From JBGTLU01 sp041743935 (GTDB lineage Bacteria; Bacteroidota; Bacteroidia; Sphingobacteriales; Sphingobacteriaceae), in NCBI GenBank assembly GCA_041743935.1, contig JBGTLU010000005.1, forward strand, positions 62,001 to 126,000: a DNA stretch of 64,000 bases, in the 5' to 3' direction. This document shows, in pieces, positions 17,867-27,929 of the stretch; position 1 is the stretch's first letter, and each line of letters begins with the position of its first letter. Below the pieces are notes generated by a model. That model made no database searches, was not told the DNA's origin, and saw only the letters and a list, made by a program, of their open reading frames with translations. The position numbers and the translations under genes were made by a program.

Positions 17867-19174
17867 ATGAGTGTGGAATTATTAAACATTGCTCGCGGTA
17901 CCATCGGAATGACCGCCATTATTCTAATTGCATTTTTATTTAGCAGTCACCGTAAAAGTATTAGTTGGAAACTAGTATTAGGAGGATTAGGCTTACAAAT
18001 CGTATTTGCTGTAGCCGTATTAAAAATACCTTTTGTAATTACCATTTTTGAATCCATATCGGGTGTTTTTGTTGAAATACTTGGATTTACCAGAGCAGGC
18101 TCCGAATTTTTATTTGGAGGATTGATAACAAACATGGATTCCTTTGGGTATATTTTTGCATTTCAAGTTTTACCCACAATCATCTTTTTTTCAGCTTTAA
18201 CTTCTCTATTTTATTTCTTAGGAATCCTGCAAAAAATAGTTTATGCCTTTGCTTGGGTAGTTCAGAAAGTTATGAAACTATCAGGAGCAGAGAGTTTAGC
18301 AGCCGCTGGAAATATTTTCTTAGGTCAAACAGAGGCACCACTTTTAATAAAGCCTTACATCGAGAAAATGACGAAGTCTGAAATGCTTTGTTTAATGATT
18401 GGTGGCATGGCAACCATTGCTGGTGGAGTTTTAGCTGCCTATATTGGGTTTTTAGGTGGTGATTCGCCAGAAGCTCAAAAGCAATTTGCTACCCATTTAC
18501 TTTGTGCATCTGTTATGTCGGCACCAGCAGCTATTATTATTTCTAAAATATTAATTCCGGAAACAGAACCGGAAAAAATAATTACAGATTTAGAAATCTC
18601 TAATGAAAAAGTAGGGAAAAATGTATTAGAATCTATTTCTATTGGTACTACAGAAGGATTAAAATTAGCCATTAATGTTGGGGCAATGTTACTCGTATTT
18701 ACTGCACTGATGGCTATGTTAAATTACATATTTTATTATTGGATTGGAAGTTGGACCGGATTGAACGAATATATTGTTTCAGCAACGGCCGGAAAATATA
18801 ACGGACTATCTTTACAATATATATTAGGTTATTTATTCTCTCCTATGGCATGGTTAATTGGTATAGATGCACAAAACATGTTTACAGTAGGTCAATTATT
18901 AGGAGAAAAAACCATTCTAAACGAATTTTTTGCCTACGCTTCTTTAGGTAAACTTAAAGAAACTGGTGTATTAACCGACGAGCGAGCTATTATCATAACC
19001 ACCTATGCCTTATGTGGTTTTGCAAATTTTGCATCCATTGGGATACAAATTGGGGGTATTGGTTCGTTAGCTCCTTCTAAACGAACACAGCTTTCTCAGC
19101 TTGGACTTAGAGCTTTATTAGGTGGCACATTAGCATGTTTATTAACTGCAGCTATTGTAAGCATGATAATTTAA
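17867..19174 (+). CDS. Concentrative nucleoside transporter (CNT/NupC family)
   Basis: A 435-residue polytopic inner-membrane symporter that imports nucleosides with H+ or Na+. Signatures are GAESLAAAGNIFLGQTEAPLLIKPY in the first gate region, the MIGGMATIAGGVLAAY helix, and CGFANFASIGIQIGGIG in the second half. The length is normal for bacterial CNTs. It is preceded by a 78-base gap and followed 28 bases later by the PBP gene. Cytidine deaminase (27319-27798) elsewhere in the window could act on imported nucleosides, which is inference. Confidence 0.93.
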   Translation: MSVELLNIARGTIGMTAIILIAFLFSSHRKSISWKLVLGGLGLQIVFAVAVLKIPFVITIFESISGVFVEILGFTRAGSEFLFGGLITNMDSFGYIFAFQVLPTIIFFSALTSLFYFLGILQKIVYAFAWVVQKVMKLSGAESLAAAGNIFLGQTEAPLLIKPYIEKMTKSEMLCLMIGGMATIAGGVLAAYIGFLGGDSPEAQKQFATHLLCASVMSAPAAIIISKILIPETEPEKIITDLEISNEKVGKNVLESISIGTTEGLKLAINVGAMLLVFTALMAMLNYIFYYWIGSWTGLNEYIVSATAGKYNGLSLQYILGYLFSPMAWLIGIDAQNMFTVGQLLGEKTILNEFFAYASLGKLKETGVLTDERAIIITTYALCGFANFASIGIQIGGIGSLAPSKRTQLSQLGLRALLGGTLACLLTAAIVSMII

Positions 19175-19202
19175 ATACTTTACATTTTAAAAAGCCAAAA
19201 AG

Positions 19203-21461
19203 ATGTTAATTAAATTAAAGAGATTGAGCAGACTTTTTCTAATTGCCTTCCCGTTTGTGTTCATTGCAGCAGAAATTAATCTTTTTTGGCTTTTTGGTTA
19301 CTCCCCTACCCTTAAAGATTTAAGAGAACCGCCTATATCTATTGCATCCGAAATTTATTCTGCTGATAGTGTATTAATTGGTAAATTTTATCGCGAAAAC
19401 AGAGTGCCAGTATCTTTTGAGGAAATACCTCAAAATGTTATAAATGCATTAATCGCAACAGAAGATATAAGGTTTTATAAGCACTTTGGAGTTGATTTAT
19501 TTTCTGTTGCTGGAAGTATGTTTTCTACTATTTCAGGAGATAAACGTGGAGGAAGTACCATAACTCAACAATTAGCAAAAAATCTTTATGAAACCAGACG
19601 TGTAAAATCACAAGGGTTATTTCAGAAAATTCCTATAATAAATCCTATTTTATTCAAATGTAAAGAATGGATTTCTGCAATAAAATTAGAAACCATGTAT
19701 TCTAAAAACGAAATTCTTACTCTTTATTTTAACACCGTAAGTTTTGGTAACAGCAGTTTTGGAATTAAAGTAGCAACTAACACCTACTTTAGTAAACAGG
19801 TGTTGGATTTAACTAATGAAGAGGCAGCTTTACTAGTGGGATTACTAAAAGCAACCTCTACATATAATCCCATTAAAAATCCCGAAGTATCTGTAGAACG
19901 AAGAAATGTTGTTTTGGGACAGATGATAAAATATAATTTTTTGGATAGCATAAGTTACGAGAAAGCCATTAAAACAAAGCTGAAATTAAAACCAGATACC
20001 GTTTTAGATAAGGAAGAAAAAGACTCCTACATACGTATGGCTGTTCGTAATTTGATAAAAAAATGGGCAGATGATAATTATGTTGATATTTATTCGGATG
20101 GGTTAAAAATTTATACTACGATAGATTCTAGATTACAAAAACATGCCGAGAAGGCGGTAGAATCACACATGGCTGTATTACAAAATAGGTTTTACTCTCA
20201 TTGGGGTGATAAAAATCCTTGGACAGATGATAAAGGCATTGAAATCCCAGATTTTATCTGGAACCAAGCAAAAAAATTAAACATCTATAAACATCTATCC
20301 TCTGTATATAACGGCAATGAAGATTCCATTAGAGCCAAATTATCCATTCCTAAAAAAATGACCGTTTTTTCATGGAAAGGCGACTCAAAAGTTAATTTTT
20401 CAACTTTAGACTCCTTGGCATATTATGCTAAATTATTACACACAGGATTCATCAGCCTTAAACCAAATACTGGCGAAATTAAAGTATGGGTTGGCGGAAT
20501 TAATGCCAATTATTTCAAATACGATCATGTAATTCAATCTAAAAGGCAAGCTGGATCTACTTTTAAACCGTTTGTTTATGCTGCAGCCATTGAAGCAGGT
20601 TGGTCACCGTGTGATAAATTAGTAGATAGACCTGTAACCATCCGTTATTCTGATAATGGAACTACACAAACTTGGTCACCAAAAAATAGTGATTGGGTTT
20701 TTACGGGTTATAACATGTCATTGCGCTGGGCAATGGGTAAATCATGCAACTCGGTAACTGCACAACTTACAGAACAAGTTGGTTGGGATAAAGTAGCACA
20801 GTTTGCAAATAGAATTGGTATTGAAAGTAAATTAGATGCAGTTCCATCTATTGGTTTAGGTTCAAGTGATGTTACACTACATGAAATGGTTGCTTCATAT
20901 GGTGTGTTTTTAAATGAAGGCAGTAAAACAAGCCCAATTTTAGTCCAGAAAATTGCCGATAATTCAGGTAGAATACTTATAACCTACGAGCCAAAATCTG
21001 AAAAAGTATTAGATTATGAAACATCATGGCTCATGTTGCACATGTTTAAAGGAGGAATTCAAGAGCCTGGTGGTACATCTCAAGCATTATGGGGATATGA
21101 CTTGTGGAGAAATGGAAATGAAATTGGAGGTAAAACTGGCACAACAACAAACTGTTCTGACGGTTGGTACATTGGCATCACAAAAGACTTAGTAACGGGT
21201 GTTTGGGTTGGAGCACAAGATCCATCGGTTCATTTCAGAACCAATGATCTTGGAGAGGGATCTAAAACAGCATTACCTATGTTCGGGAAGTATATAGAAA
21301 GTGTGTATAAAGACCCTAAAACAGGGATTAAATATGGAAAATTACCAGATCCTAATGTACCTATACTGAAAAAATACAATTGTACTTCATTTAGACCAAA
21401 AACAGACACACTTATTACCGATAGCATTGAAATAACAGATATTACAACAATCAATTTCTAA
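19203..21461 (+). CDS. Class A penicillin-binding protein (PBP1A type)
   Basis: A 752-residue bifunctional murein synthase anchored by one N-terminal helix. The glycosyltransferase-51 domain has the catalytic EDIRFYKHFGVD and the GGSTITQQLAKNL motif. The transpeptidase domain has S-T-F-K at residues 452-455, SCN in KSCNSV, and KTG at 644-646 (GGKTGTTTNCSDGW). These are the acylation triad that beta-lactams attack. The protein polymerises glycan strands and cross-links peptides in the periplasm. The gene follows the nucleoside transporter closely. Confidence 0.95.
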   Translation: MLIKLKRLSRLFLIAFPFVFIAAEINLFWLFGYSPTLKDLREPPISIASEIYSADSVLIGKFYRENRVPVSFEEIPQNVINALIATEDIRFYKHFGVDLFSVAGSMFSTISGDKRGGSTITQQLAKNLYETRRVKSQGLFQKIPIINPILFKCKEWISAIKLETMYSKNEILTLYFNTVSFGNSSFGIKVATNTYFSKQVLDLTNEEAALLVGLLKATSTYNPIKNPEVSVERRNVVLGQMIKYNFLDSISYEKAIKTKLKLKPDTVLDKEEKDSYIRMAVRNLIKKWADDNYVDIYSDGLKIYTTIDSRLQKHAEKAVESHMAVLQNRFYSHWGDKNPWTDDKGIEIPDFIWNQAKKLNIYKHLSSVYNGNEDSIRAKLSIPKKMTVFSWKGDSKVNFSTLDSLAYYAKLLHTGFISLKPNTGEIKVWVGGINANYFKYDHVIQSKRQAGSTFKPFVYAAAIEAGWSPCDKLVDRPVTIRYSDNGTTQTWSPKNSDWVFTGYNMSLRWAMGKSCNSVTAQLTEQVGWDKVAQFANRIGIESKLDAVPSIGLGSSDVTLHEMVASYGVFLNEGSKTSPILVQKIADNSGRILITYEPKSEKVLDYETSWLMLHMFKGGIQEPGGTSQALWGYDLWRNGNEIGGKTGTTTNCSDGWYIGITKDLVTGVWVGAQDPSVHFRTNDLGEGSKTALPMFGKYIESVYKDPKTGIKYGKLPDPNVPILKKYNCTSFRPKTDTLITDSIEITDITTINF

Positions 21462-21570
21462 TATTATCGTTGCATAAATATTATCTTTATGTTATAAACC
21501 TAAACAACATTAACTTGTCGTATGTTCAGAAGATATTTATAGCACATTTAATCCTTTAATTCGGTTTACC

Positions 21571-24500
21571 ATGATTCCTAGTAAAACTAATACAAACTAT
21601 CTTAGAAAATATATTATAGTTCTATTATTATCCTTATTTTCTTTCGAAACGTTCGCGCAAAATTTTGGCAGAAATAAAATTCAATATCAACGATTTAAGT
21701 TTAATATACTTCAAACTCAAAATTTCGATATTTATAATTATGTCCAAAATGACACCGTAGCTAATAATTTTGCTACTTTAAATGAAAGATGGTACATGCG
21801 TCATAGCAAAATACTGTCCGACACATTTGTAAAACGTAATCCGGTAATTATATATAATAATCATGCTGATTTCCAACAAACAGGATTAATAGATGGCTTA
21901 ATTGGCACTGGAACTGGTGGAGTTACAGAAGGATTTAAAAATCGGGTTTTTATGCCATTTTTTGACTCTAATCAACAAACAGATCACGTTCTAGGGCATG
22001 AAATGGTGCATGCATTTCAATTTAACATGCTCAAAACCGATGATTCGCTTTCTCTATTCAACACAGCAAATATTCCATTATGGATGATTGAAGGTATGGC
22101 TGAATATTTATCCATAGGCAGAAAAGATGCACATACTGCCATGTGGATGCGAGATGCTGTAGTAAGCAATGACTTCCCTACTCTATTAGATTTAACCAGA
22201 ACCAACAAATATTTTCCTTACCGGTATGGTCAAGCGTTTTGGGCCTACGTTGCCGGAGTTTATGGCGATGAAATTATTAAACCTTTATTTATAAGCACTG
22301 CAAAATTTGGCTATGCCATAGCTGTAGATAGTGTATTGGGGTATGAAGAACGTGTGGTTTCCAACATGTGGAAAAACAGAACGTTTGAAGCCTATGATCC
22401 ATTAATGAAGGATACCATTGCTTTAGTTGGTAGACCATTGGTGAAAGATCCTAAAATTGGAGATTTAAACATTTCACCGGTATACAGTCCGGATGGTAAA
22501 TATTTTACTTATTTCTCTGAGCGTAATCTTTTTTCTGTCGATTTATTTTTAGCAGATGCCAGTACAGGTTTACCAATACGCGTGTTATCCTCAGCAACTG
22601 AACGTTCGCACGTTGACGAATATAACTACATCGAGTCCATAGGTGCTTGGTCACCTTCCAGTGATCAATATGTATATGTTGTATTTACAAAAGGTAAAAA
22701 TAGTTTAGTTTTTGTGGATGTAAATACCGGCCGAACAGTAAGAGAAACCACCATACCTGGTGTGCCATACTTTAATAATCCATCTTGGTCACCAGACGGT
22801 AAGCATATTTTAGTAACCGGTTTAGTAGAGGGCAAAAGCGATTTATACCTTTATAACATTCAGAATAAAGACGTAACGCAATTAACTAACGACTTTCATT
22901 CCGAGATTCATGCTTCATGGTCAACAGATGGTAAAAAAATAGTATTTTCTTCAGATAGAGGATTTGATACCAACCTTTCTAATTTAGTATATGGATCTTA
23001 CAAAATCTGTATCATGGATGTAGAAACGAGAGAAATTAAGGTATTAGATTTCTTTCCAAAAGCAAACAATTTAAATGCTCAATACTCTGGAGACAACTCA
23101 AAAATTTATTTTTTATCCAATAGTGATGGTTTTAGAAATTTGTACGAATACATTGTAAACGATGGTAGTATAAATAAACTAACCAAATACTTTACCGGTA
23201 TAAGTGGAATAACCGAAGCCGCTCCGGCATTTAGTGTATCTCGTGCATCTGGCGATATTGCGTATACTTTATTCAGAAGAGGCGATTACAACATTTTTAC
23301 GGCTAATTCTTCCGAATTCCCAAGATTCCCGGTAGATCCACAAGTATCTGATTTTACTGCCTCAGAGTTGGTGCCTTATGTACCTACAAGCGAAAGTGCA
23401 ATTGCACAAAACTTACTAACTACCGTTTTACCCGATAATATTCAAGACAATTATATATCTGTTCCTTACAAACCTAAATTTAGTTTAACTACCATCGGTC
23501 AAACCGGTATTGGAGTAGGAACCAGTCAATTCGGAACTCAATTACAAGGCGGTGTAAGTGCCCTTTTTGGTGATATTTTAAATAACAACCAAGTATTTTC
23601 TTTCTTACAAGTAAACGGAGAGATTATAGATATTGGAGGACAAGTAGTTTATTTAAATAGAAGTGGGAGATTAAATTGGGGTGGTGGATTTTCGCATATT
23701 CCATTTTTAACTTCTGCAGTAGGGTTTAGTTTAGATACTTTATCTAGTTCGCAAGGTCCTATTATAGCAGAGCGTTTAGATATATTTAGGATAAGAACAT
23801 TTGTGGATGACTTATCTGTTTTTGCATCTTATCCAATATCTCAAACCCTACGTTATGAAGGCGGAGCATCATTCTCTAATTACAGTTACAGAATAGATAG
23901 AGAAAGTTTCTTTACCTCGGGCGGATTTTTTCTGGGTCAAGAGAGAGAAAAACTCGATCCATTAGATTTTAATCTAAGAAAATTTCAACTATTTAACACT
24001 CAAGTTGCCATTGTTGGAGATAATTCACGTTTTGGTTTAACCTCACCGGTTAGTGGACAAAGATTCAGATTCCAAGCACAAAAAACATTTGGCGAAATAG
24101 ATATATATAGTTTAACCGCAGACTTTAGAAGATATGTTTTCTTTAATCCATTAACCTTTGCTTATAGGGCTTTATATTTCGGAAGATTTGGAAATAACAA
24201 CGATCAAAACAGGCTTGGTCCATTATTTTTAGGTAGTGATTTTTTAGTACGTGGTTACAACATAAACTCAATAAATGATAATCTATGTCCAAATAATGAT
24301 TGTTTAACTATAAATGAATTAATAGGTAACCAAATTGCAGTAGGAAGTGTTGAACTTCGATTACCCTTTACAGGTCCTGAAAAATTAGCACAAGTGCGCT
24401 CTGGATTTCTATTTTCTGACTTAGCATTTTTTGTTGATGGCGGAATTGCTTTACAGAATGATGAACCTACTCAGTTTTCATTAAAACCAATACCGGGTGT

Positions 24501-24645
24501 AAGAACTCCAATAGGTAGTGCTGGTGTTACGCTAAGGATAAACTTATTCGGGTTTGCCATTTTAGAACCTTACTATGCATTTCCTTTCCAACGATTTAAT
24601 GCCAAACCAACATTCGGATTGTTCATTTCTGGTGGTGGCTGGTAA
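21571..24645 (+). CDS. Gluzincin-like protease / beta-propeller / Omp85-barrel fusion
   Basis: A 1024-residue secreted protein with signal peptide (to about residue 29, ETFAQ). It has three parts. First is a peptidase-MA-like domain with the zinc motif HEMVH (143-147) and a downstream WMIEGMAEY (E174 or E178 as third ligand). Second is a TolB-like propeller with repeated SPDGK-type blades (SPVYSPDGKYFTY, PSWSPDGKHILV, ASWSTDGKKIVFSSDRG). Third is a C-terminal outer-membrane barrel with the Omp85 VRGY motif at 893-896. It is therefore probably an outer-membrane protein that presents a protease and propeller in the periplasm or outside. Substrate unknown. Confidence 0.75.
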   Translation: MIPSKTNTNYLRKYIIVLLLSLFSFETFAQNFGRNKIQYQRFKFNILQTQNFDIYNYVQNDTVANNFATLNERWYMRHSKILSDTFVKRNPVIIYNNHADFQQTGLIDGLIGTGTGGVTEGFKNRVFMPFFDSNQQTDHVLGHEMVHAFQFNMLKTDDSLSLFNTANIPLWMIEGMAEYLSIGRKDAHTAMWMRDAVVSNDFPTLLDLTRTNKYFPYRYGQAFWAYVAGVYGDEIIKPLFISTAKFGYAIAVDSVLGYEERVVSNMWKNRTFEAYDPLMKDTIALVGRPLVKDPKIGDLNISPVYSPDGKYFTYFSERNLFSVDLFLADASTGLPIRVLSSATERSHVDEYNYIESIGAWSPSSDQYVYVVFTKGKNSLVFVDVNTGRTVRETTIPGVPYFNNPSWSPDGKHILVTGLVEGKSDLYLYNIQNKDVTQLTNDFHSEIHASWSTDGKKIVFSSDRGFDTNLSNLVYGSYKICIMDVETREIKVLDFFPKANNLNAQYSGDNSKIYFLSNSDGFRNLYEYIVNDGSINKLTKYFTGISGITEAAPAFSVSRASGDIAYTLFRRGDYNIFTANSSEFPRFPVDPQVSDFTASELVPYVPTSESAIAQNLLTTVLPDNIQDNYISVPYKPKFSLTTIGQTGIGVGTSQFGTQLQGGVSALFGDILNNNQVFSFLQVNGEIIDIGGQVVYLNRSGRLNWGGGFSHIPFLTSAVGFSLDTLSSSQGPIIAERLDIFRIRTFVDDLSVFASYPISQTLRYEGGASFSNYSYRIDRESFFTSGGFFLGQEREKLDPLDFNLRKFQLFNTQVAIVGDNSRFGLTSPVSGQRFRFQAQKTFGEIDIYSLTADFRRYVFFNPLTFAYRALYFGRFGNNNDQNRLGPLFLGSDFLVRGYNINSINDNLCPNNDCLTINELIGNQIAVGSVELRLPFTGPEKLAQVRSGFLFSDLAFFVDGGIALQNDEPTQFSLKPIPGVRTPIGSAGVTLRINLFGFAILEPYYAFPFQRFNAKPTFGLFISGGGW

Positions 24646-24663
24646 AAGTTAACATAAAGTTTA

Positions 24664-24695
24664 CGACCTCGCTTATCCTAGCGGGGTCTTTTTTT
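24664..24695 (+). terminator. Terminator after the protease/Omp85 gene
   Basis: An 8-bp stem (GACCTCGC / GCGGGGTC, one G-U pair) with an 8-base loop is followed by a T7 run. Confidence 0.85.
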
Positions 24696-24721
24696 ATATT
24701 TTTACCCACAAAAATTTAGAC

Positions 24722-26371
24722 ATGCAAAAATTTATACTATCCCTTTTCTTATGTGCACTTGCAGTTTCTTCTTTTGGTCAACGAAGAAATACAGTTCAAC
24801 AACCAGTTGTCCCGGAGAAACCCAAATTAATCATCGGAATAACTATAGATCAAATGAGATATGATTTTCTATACAGATATTTTGATAAATATTCAGAAGG
24901 TGGTTTTAAGCGGTTTATAAATAAAGGATTCAACTTTAAAAATCATCATTATAATTTCTATCCTACTCTTACAGCTGCTGGCCACGCTGCCATTTATACC
25001 GGTTCCATACCTGCAATTAATGGTTTAGTAGGTAATAATTGGTTCGAAAAAAGTATTGGAAAAAGCATGTATTGTACCGATGATACAACGGTATTTTCTG
25101 TTGGCAGTAAATCTTCTGCCGGTAAAATGTCTCCAAGAAACATGAAAACCACTACCATAACAGACCAAATGCGCTTAACCTCAAATTTTCAATCGAAAGT
25201 AGTTGGTGTGGCACTGAAAGATAGAGGTTCTATATTACCAGCAGGTCATACAGGAGAAGCTTATTGGTTTGATTATTCTGTTGGAAAATTCATAACTAGC
25301 TCTTATTATGGTTTCGATTTGCCAACATGGGCTACAGAATTTAATCAATTAAATTTAGCAGATAAGTATCTATCACAAAACTGGAATACATTACTGCCTA
25401 TAACTCAATACACAGAAAGTACTGCCGATTTTCAACCATATGAACAAGCATTAGATGGTGCCCCCAGACCAACTTTCCCTTATGAGTTGCCATTAATACG
25501 CAAAAAAGACGACTTTGAGTTAATAGCCTATACCCCTTGGGGAAATACGATTACATTAGATTTTGCAAAAGCGGCAATTATTGGTGAAAATTTAGGTAAG
25601 GGTCCTTCTACTGATTTCTTGGCTTTAAGTTTTTCATCTACAGATTATATCGGACATTATTATGGACCATATTCTATTGAAGTTCAAGACACTTATTTAA
25701 GATTAGACAAAGAGATTGAAGGGTTTTTAAACTATTTGGATTCGTATTTAGGTAAAGAAAATTATCTAGTATTTATCACCGCCGACCACGGTGTGGCCGA
25801 TATACCGGGTTTTGCAAATTCACACAAAATACCAGGGGGAGTATTAGAAGGTTCTAAAATCAGAAGGTTATTGGAAGGAGAATTGATCTCAAAATTTGGT
25901 GAAGGTAATTGGATTCTTAGCTCTATGAATTATCAACTTTATTTAAATCACAACTTATTACAAGCTAAAAATGTAACCGTACAACAAATATATAATGTGG
26001 TAAAAGATGTCTTATATAAAATACCAGGTTTTTCTGCAGTAGTAAATCTTAATGACGTGAGTAATACAATGCTTAATTCTTATACATTAAACTTAGTTAG
26101 AAACGGGTATTACGAAAAACGCTCAGGAGATATAATGATGATACCAGAACCAAATTATTTCTATGGGTATTCTAAAGGTACAACACATGGCACTGGATAT
26201 AATTATGATACCCATGTACCACTTTTATTTTATGGATGGAAAATACCAAATGGTGAAAGCTCAGAAAGAGTGTCCATTAGCGATATTACTCCAACTTTAG
26301 CTGATTTACTAAATATTTTACCTCCCAATGGATCAGTAGGAAGACCGCTAACAGACATCATTAAAAAATAA
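24722..26371 (+). CDS. PafA-like alkaline phosphatase
   Basis: A 549-residue secreted metallo-phosphomonoesterase of the alkaline-phosphatase superfamily. The signal peptide ends near SSFGQ. The metal-binding IGITIDQMRYDFL follows. The catalytic-threonine region is YPTLTAAGHAAIYTG (P81-T84). Later ligands are LSFSSTDYIGHYYGP, FITADHG and GTTHGTGYNYDTHVPL. Bacteroidota PafA enzymes release phosphate from many organic phosphates in the periplasm. The gene stands alone between a terminator and the promoter of the next gene. Confidence 0.9.
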   Translation: MQKFILSLFLCALAVSSFGQRRNTVQQPVVPEKPKLIIGITIDQMRYDFLYRYFDKYSEGGFKRFINKGFNFKNHHYNFYPTLTAAGHAAIYTGSIPAINGLVGNNWFEKSIGKSMYCTDDTTVFSVGSKSSAGKMSPRNMKTTTITDQMRLTSNFQSKVVGVALKDRGSILPAGHTGEAYWFDYSVGKFITSSYYGFDLPTWATEFNQLNLADKYLSQNWNTLLPITQYTESTADFQPYEQALDGAPRPTFPYELPLIRKKDDFELIAYTPWGNTITLDFAKAAIIGENLGKGPSTDFLALSFSSTDYIGHYYGPYSIEVQDTYLRLDKEIEGFLNYLDSYLGKENYLVFITADHGVADIPGFANSHKIPGGVLEGSKIRRLLEGELISKFGEGNWILSSMNYQLYLNHNLLQAKNVTVQQIYNVVKDVLYKIPGFSAVVNLNDVSNTMLNSYTLNLVRNGYYEKRSGDIMMIPEPNYFYGYSKGTTHGTGYNYDTHVPLLFYGWKIPNGESSERVSISDITPTLADLLNILPPNGSVGRPLTDIIKK

Positions 26372-26379
26372 TACCTTTG
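26372..26379 (+). promoter_or_regulatory. -7 box of the solute-binding-protein gene
   Basis: TACCTTTG matches TAnnTTTG and begins one base after the phosphatase stop codon; the ATG is at 26404. Confidence 0.45.
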
Positions 26380-26403
26380 CAAAAGATTTTATAAAAAAAT
26401 AAC

Positions 26404-27267
26404 ATGAAAAAAATAGCAGGTATTATATTAATATTCATTACCGTATTATCATTTAAAGCAAATGCACAAAGAGCAACCACTTGGCAAAATACACAAGCCT
26501 TAGAGTCAGGTGTATTAAATGTGCAATATTTCGAAAATTACCCTTACTCCTATTCTGACCCTTTAGGAAATTTAACCGGAATTGAAGTAGATATTATCCG
26601 AGAATTTTTGAATTGGCTTAGAGAAACAAAAGGAATATCAGTGAATGTAAACTTTATAAAAAACACAGATTTTAGAGAGTTTTATGAAAGTGTAAAATCT
26701 GGTTCAAATGGAGTTATGGGAATTGGTTCTGTAACCATTACCCAAGAACGTTTGTCTGACATTAAATTTTCTCCGGCATATTTAAAAAACCAATCTTTTT
26801 TAATTACACAAGGAAATATTCCAAGCTTAAAATCATTAAATGAAATTTCTCAACGATTTGATACATTAACCGCAGTAACGGTTAAGGGTTCATCGCATGA
26901 AGCAATTTTAAACAGATTAAAAAGTAGTCAGTTTCCTAGAATGCGTGTACAGAATGTATCTAGTCCGGAATTAGTCTTTGATTTGATTAATTCGGGAAAA
27001 TATTTTGGGTATGCAGATATTTTAACGTATTGGTCGTATTTACAACAAAAGAAAAAAGCGTATTTAAAATTTCATCCATCAGCCACCGTATTAAATGAAA
27101 ATTTAGCATTTATCTTTCCAAGAAATACCGATTGGGATAGAGCATTTACAGAATTTTTTGAAAGTGGTTTCGGTTTCTTTGCTACTAAAGCATACAGCGA
27201 TATTTTAGAGAAACACTTGGGTTATGAAGTAATAAGCCAAGTAAAAATTGATGCCTTTGGTAAATAA
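26404..27267 (+). CDS. Periplasmic solute-binding protein, SBP_bac_3 type
   Basis: A 287-residue secreted protein with a signal peptide ending near KANAQ and one periplasmic-binding (SBP_bac_3) domain. GIEVDIIREFLNWLRE and IGSVTITQERLSDIKFSPAY are the usual ligand-pocket segments of the polar-amino-acid family. No ABC permease or ATPase is adjacent, so it may be an orphan binding protein or act with a distant transporter or sensor. The ligand cannot be read from sequence. It ends at a bidirectional terminator shared with convergent cdd. Confidence 0.82.
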   Translation: MKKIAGIILIFITVLSFKANAQRATTWQNTQALESGVLNVQYFENYPYSYSDPLGNLTGIEVDIIREFLNWLRETKGISVNVNFIKNTDFREFYESVKSGSNGVMGIGSVTITQERLSDIKFSPAYLKNQSFLITQGNIPSLKSLNEISQRFDTLTAVTVKGSSHEAILNRLKSSQFPRMRVQNVSSPELVFDLINSGKYFGYADILTYWSYLQQKKKAYLKFHPSATVLNENLAFIFPRNTDWDRAFTEFFESGFGFFATKAYSDILEKHLGYEVISQVKIDAFGK

Positions 27268-27288
27268 AAAAAAATATACAAAAACAAA

Positions 27289-27320
27289 AAAGCTCTTTTA
27301 AAATTAAAAGAGCTTTTTTT
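27289..27320. terminator. Bidirectional terminator between the binding-protein gene and cdd
   Basis: A perfect 12-bp stem, AAAGCTCTTTTA (27289-27300) and TAAAAGAGCTTT (27305-27316), with an AAAT loop. It is flanked by A-rich and T-rich runs that serve both strands. Confidence 0.88.
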
Positions 27321-27798
27321 ATGGTTTTAACTGAAATTGCATTGGCATTAATTGTAATGTATTTTCGCAAATAATTACTTTACCGTTAATACAATATAAT
27401 ATAATTTTTATTGGTTGATTTTGTTTTCGTTCATATTCTGCAATAACCTGTAAGCAACCTCCACACGGGCTAGTAGGTGAATCAATTACATGCTTTAGTG
27501 AACTTGCTGTAACTGCCAATGCTTTTACTTTAGAATCTATTTTTAAAGCCCCGTAAGCAAATAAAGCAACTCTTTCGGCACATAAACCAGATGGATATGC
27601 TCCATTCTCCTGGTTGCTACCATGTAGAATCTGATTGTTCTCTAACAATATAGCAGCACCTACATGAAAATTAGAATATGGAGCGTAAGAACCTTCAATT
27701 GCTTTTTCAGACTCAATACATAAATTTTTTTCTTCTTCACTTAATTCATCTAAAGAATTATACTCTGTATAGGTTGATATTATTTTTTTAATCTGCAT
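27319..27798 (-). CDS. cdd: Cytidine deaminase
   Basis: A 159-residue zinc enzyme that deaminates cytidine and deoxycytidine to uridine forms in pyrimidine salvage. The motifs are APYSNFHVGAA, the zinc-binding and catalytic CAERVAL (C-A-E), and SPCGGCLQVI (P-C-x-x-C). The length matches the tetrameric short type. It is monocistronic, with a terminator at its 3' end. Confidence 0.95.
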   Translation of the reverse strand: MQIKKIISTYTEYNSLDELSEEEKNLCIESEKAIEGSYAPYSNFHVGAAILLENNQILHGSNQENGAYPSGLCAERVALFAYGALKIDSKVKALAVTASSLKHVIDSPTSPCGGCLQVIAEYERKQNQPIKIILYCINGKVIICENTLQLMPMQFQLKP

Positions 27799-27929
27799 TT
27801 GTATGATAATAGTTAAAGTAAAATAAAATTAAGGTTAATTGTCATGAAACATTAAAAAAAATAAAATTATTACAAACCGATACAAACTTAAGCACGTAGG
27901 TTGTGTTAATTAAACAAAATATTAAAATC

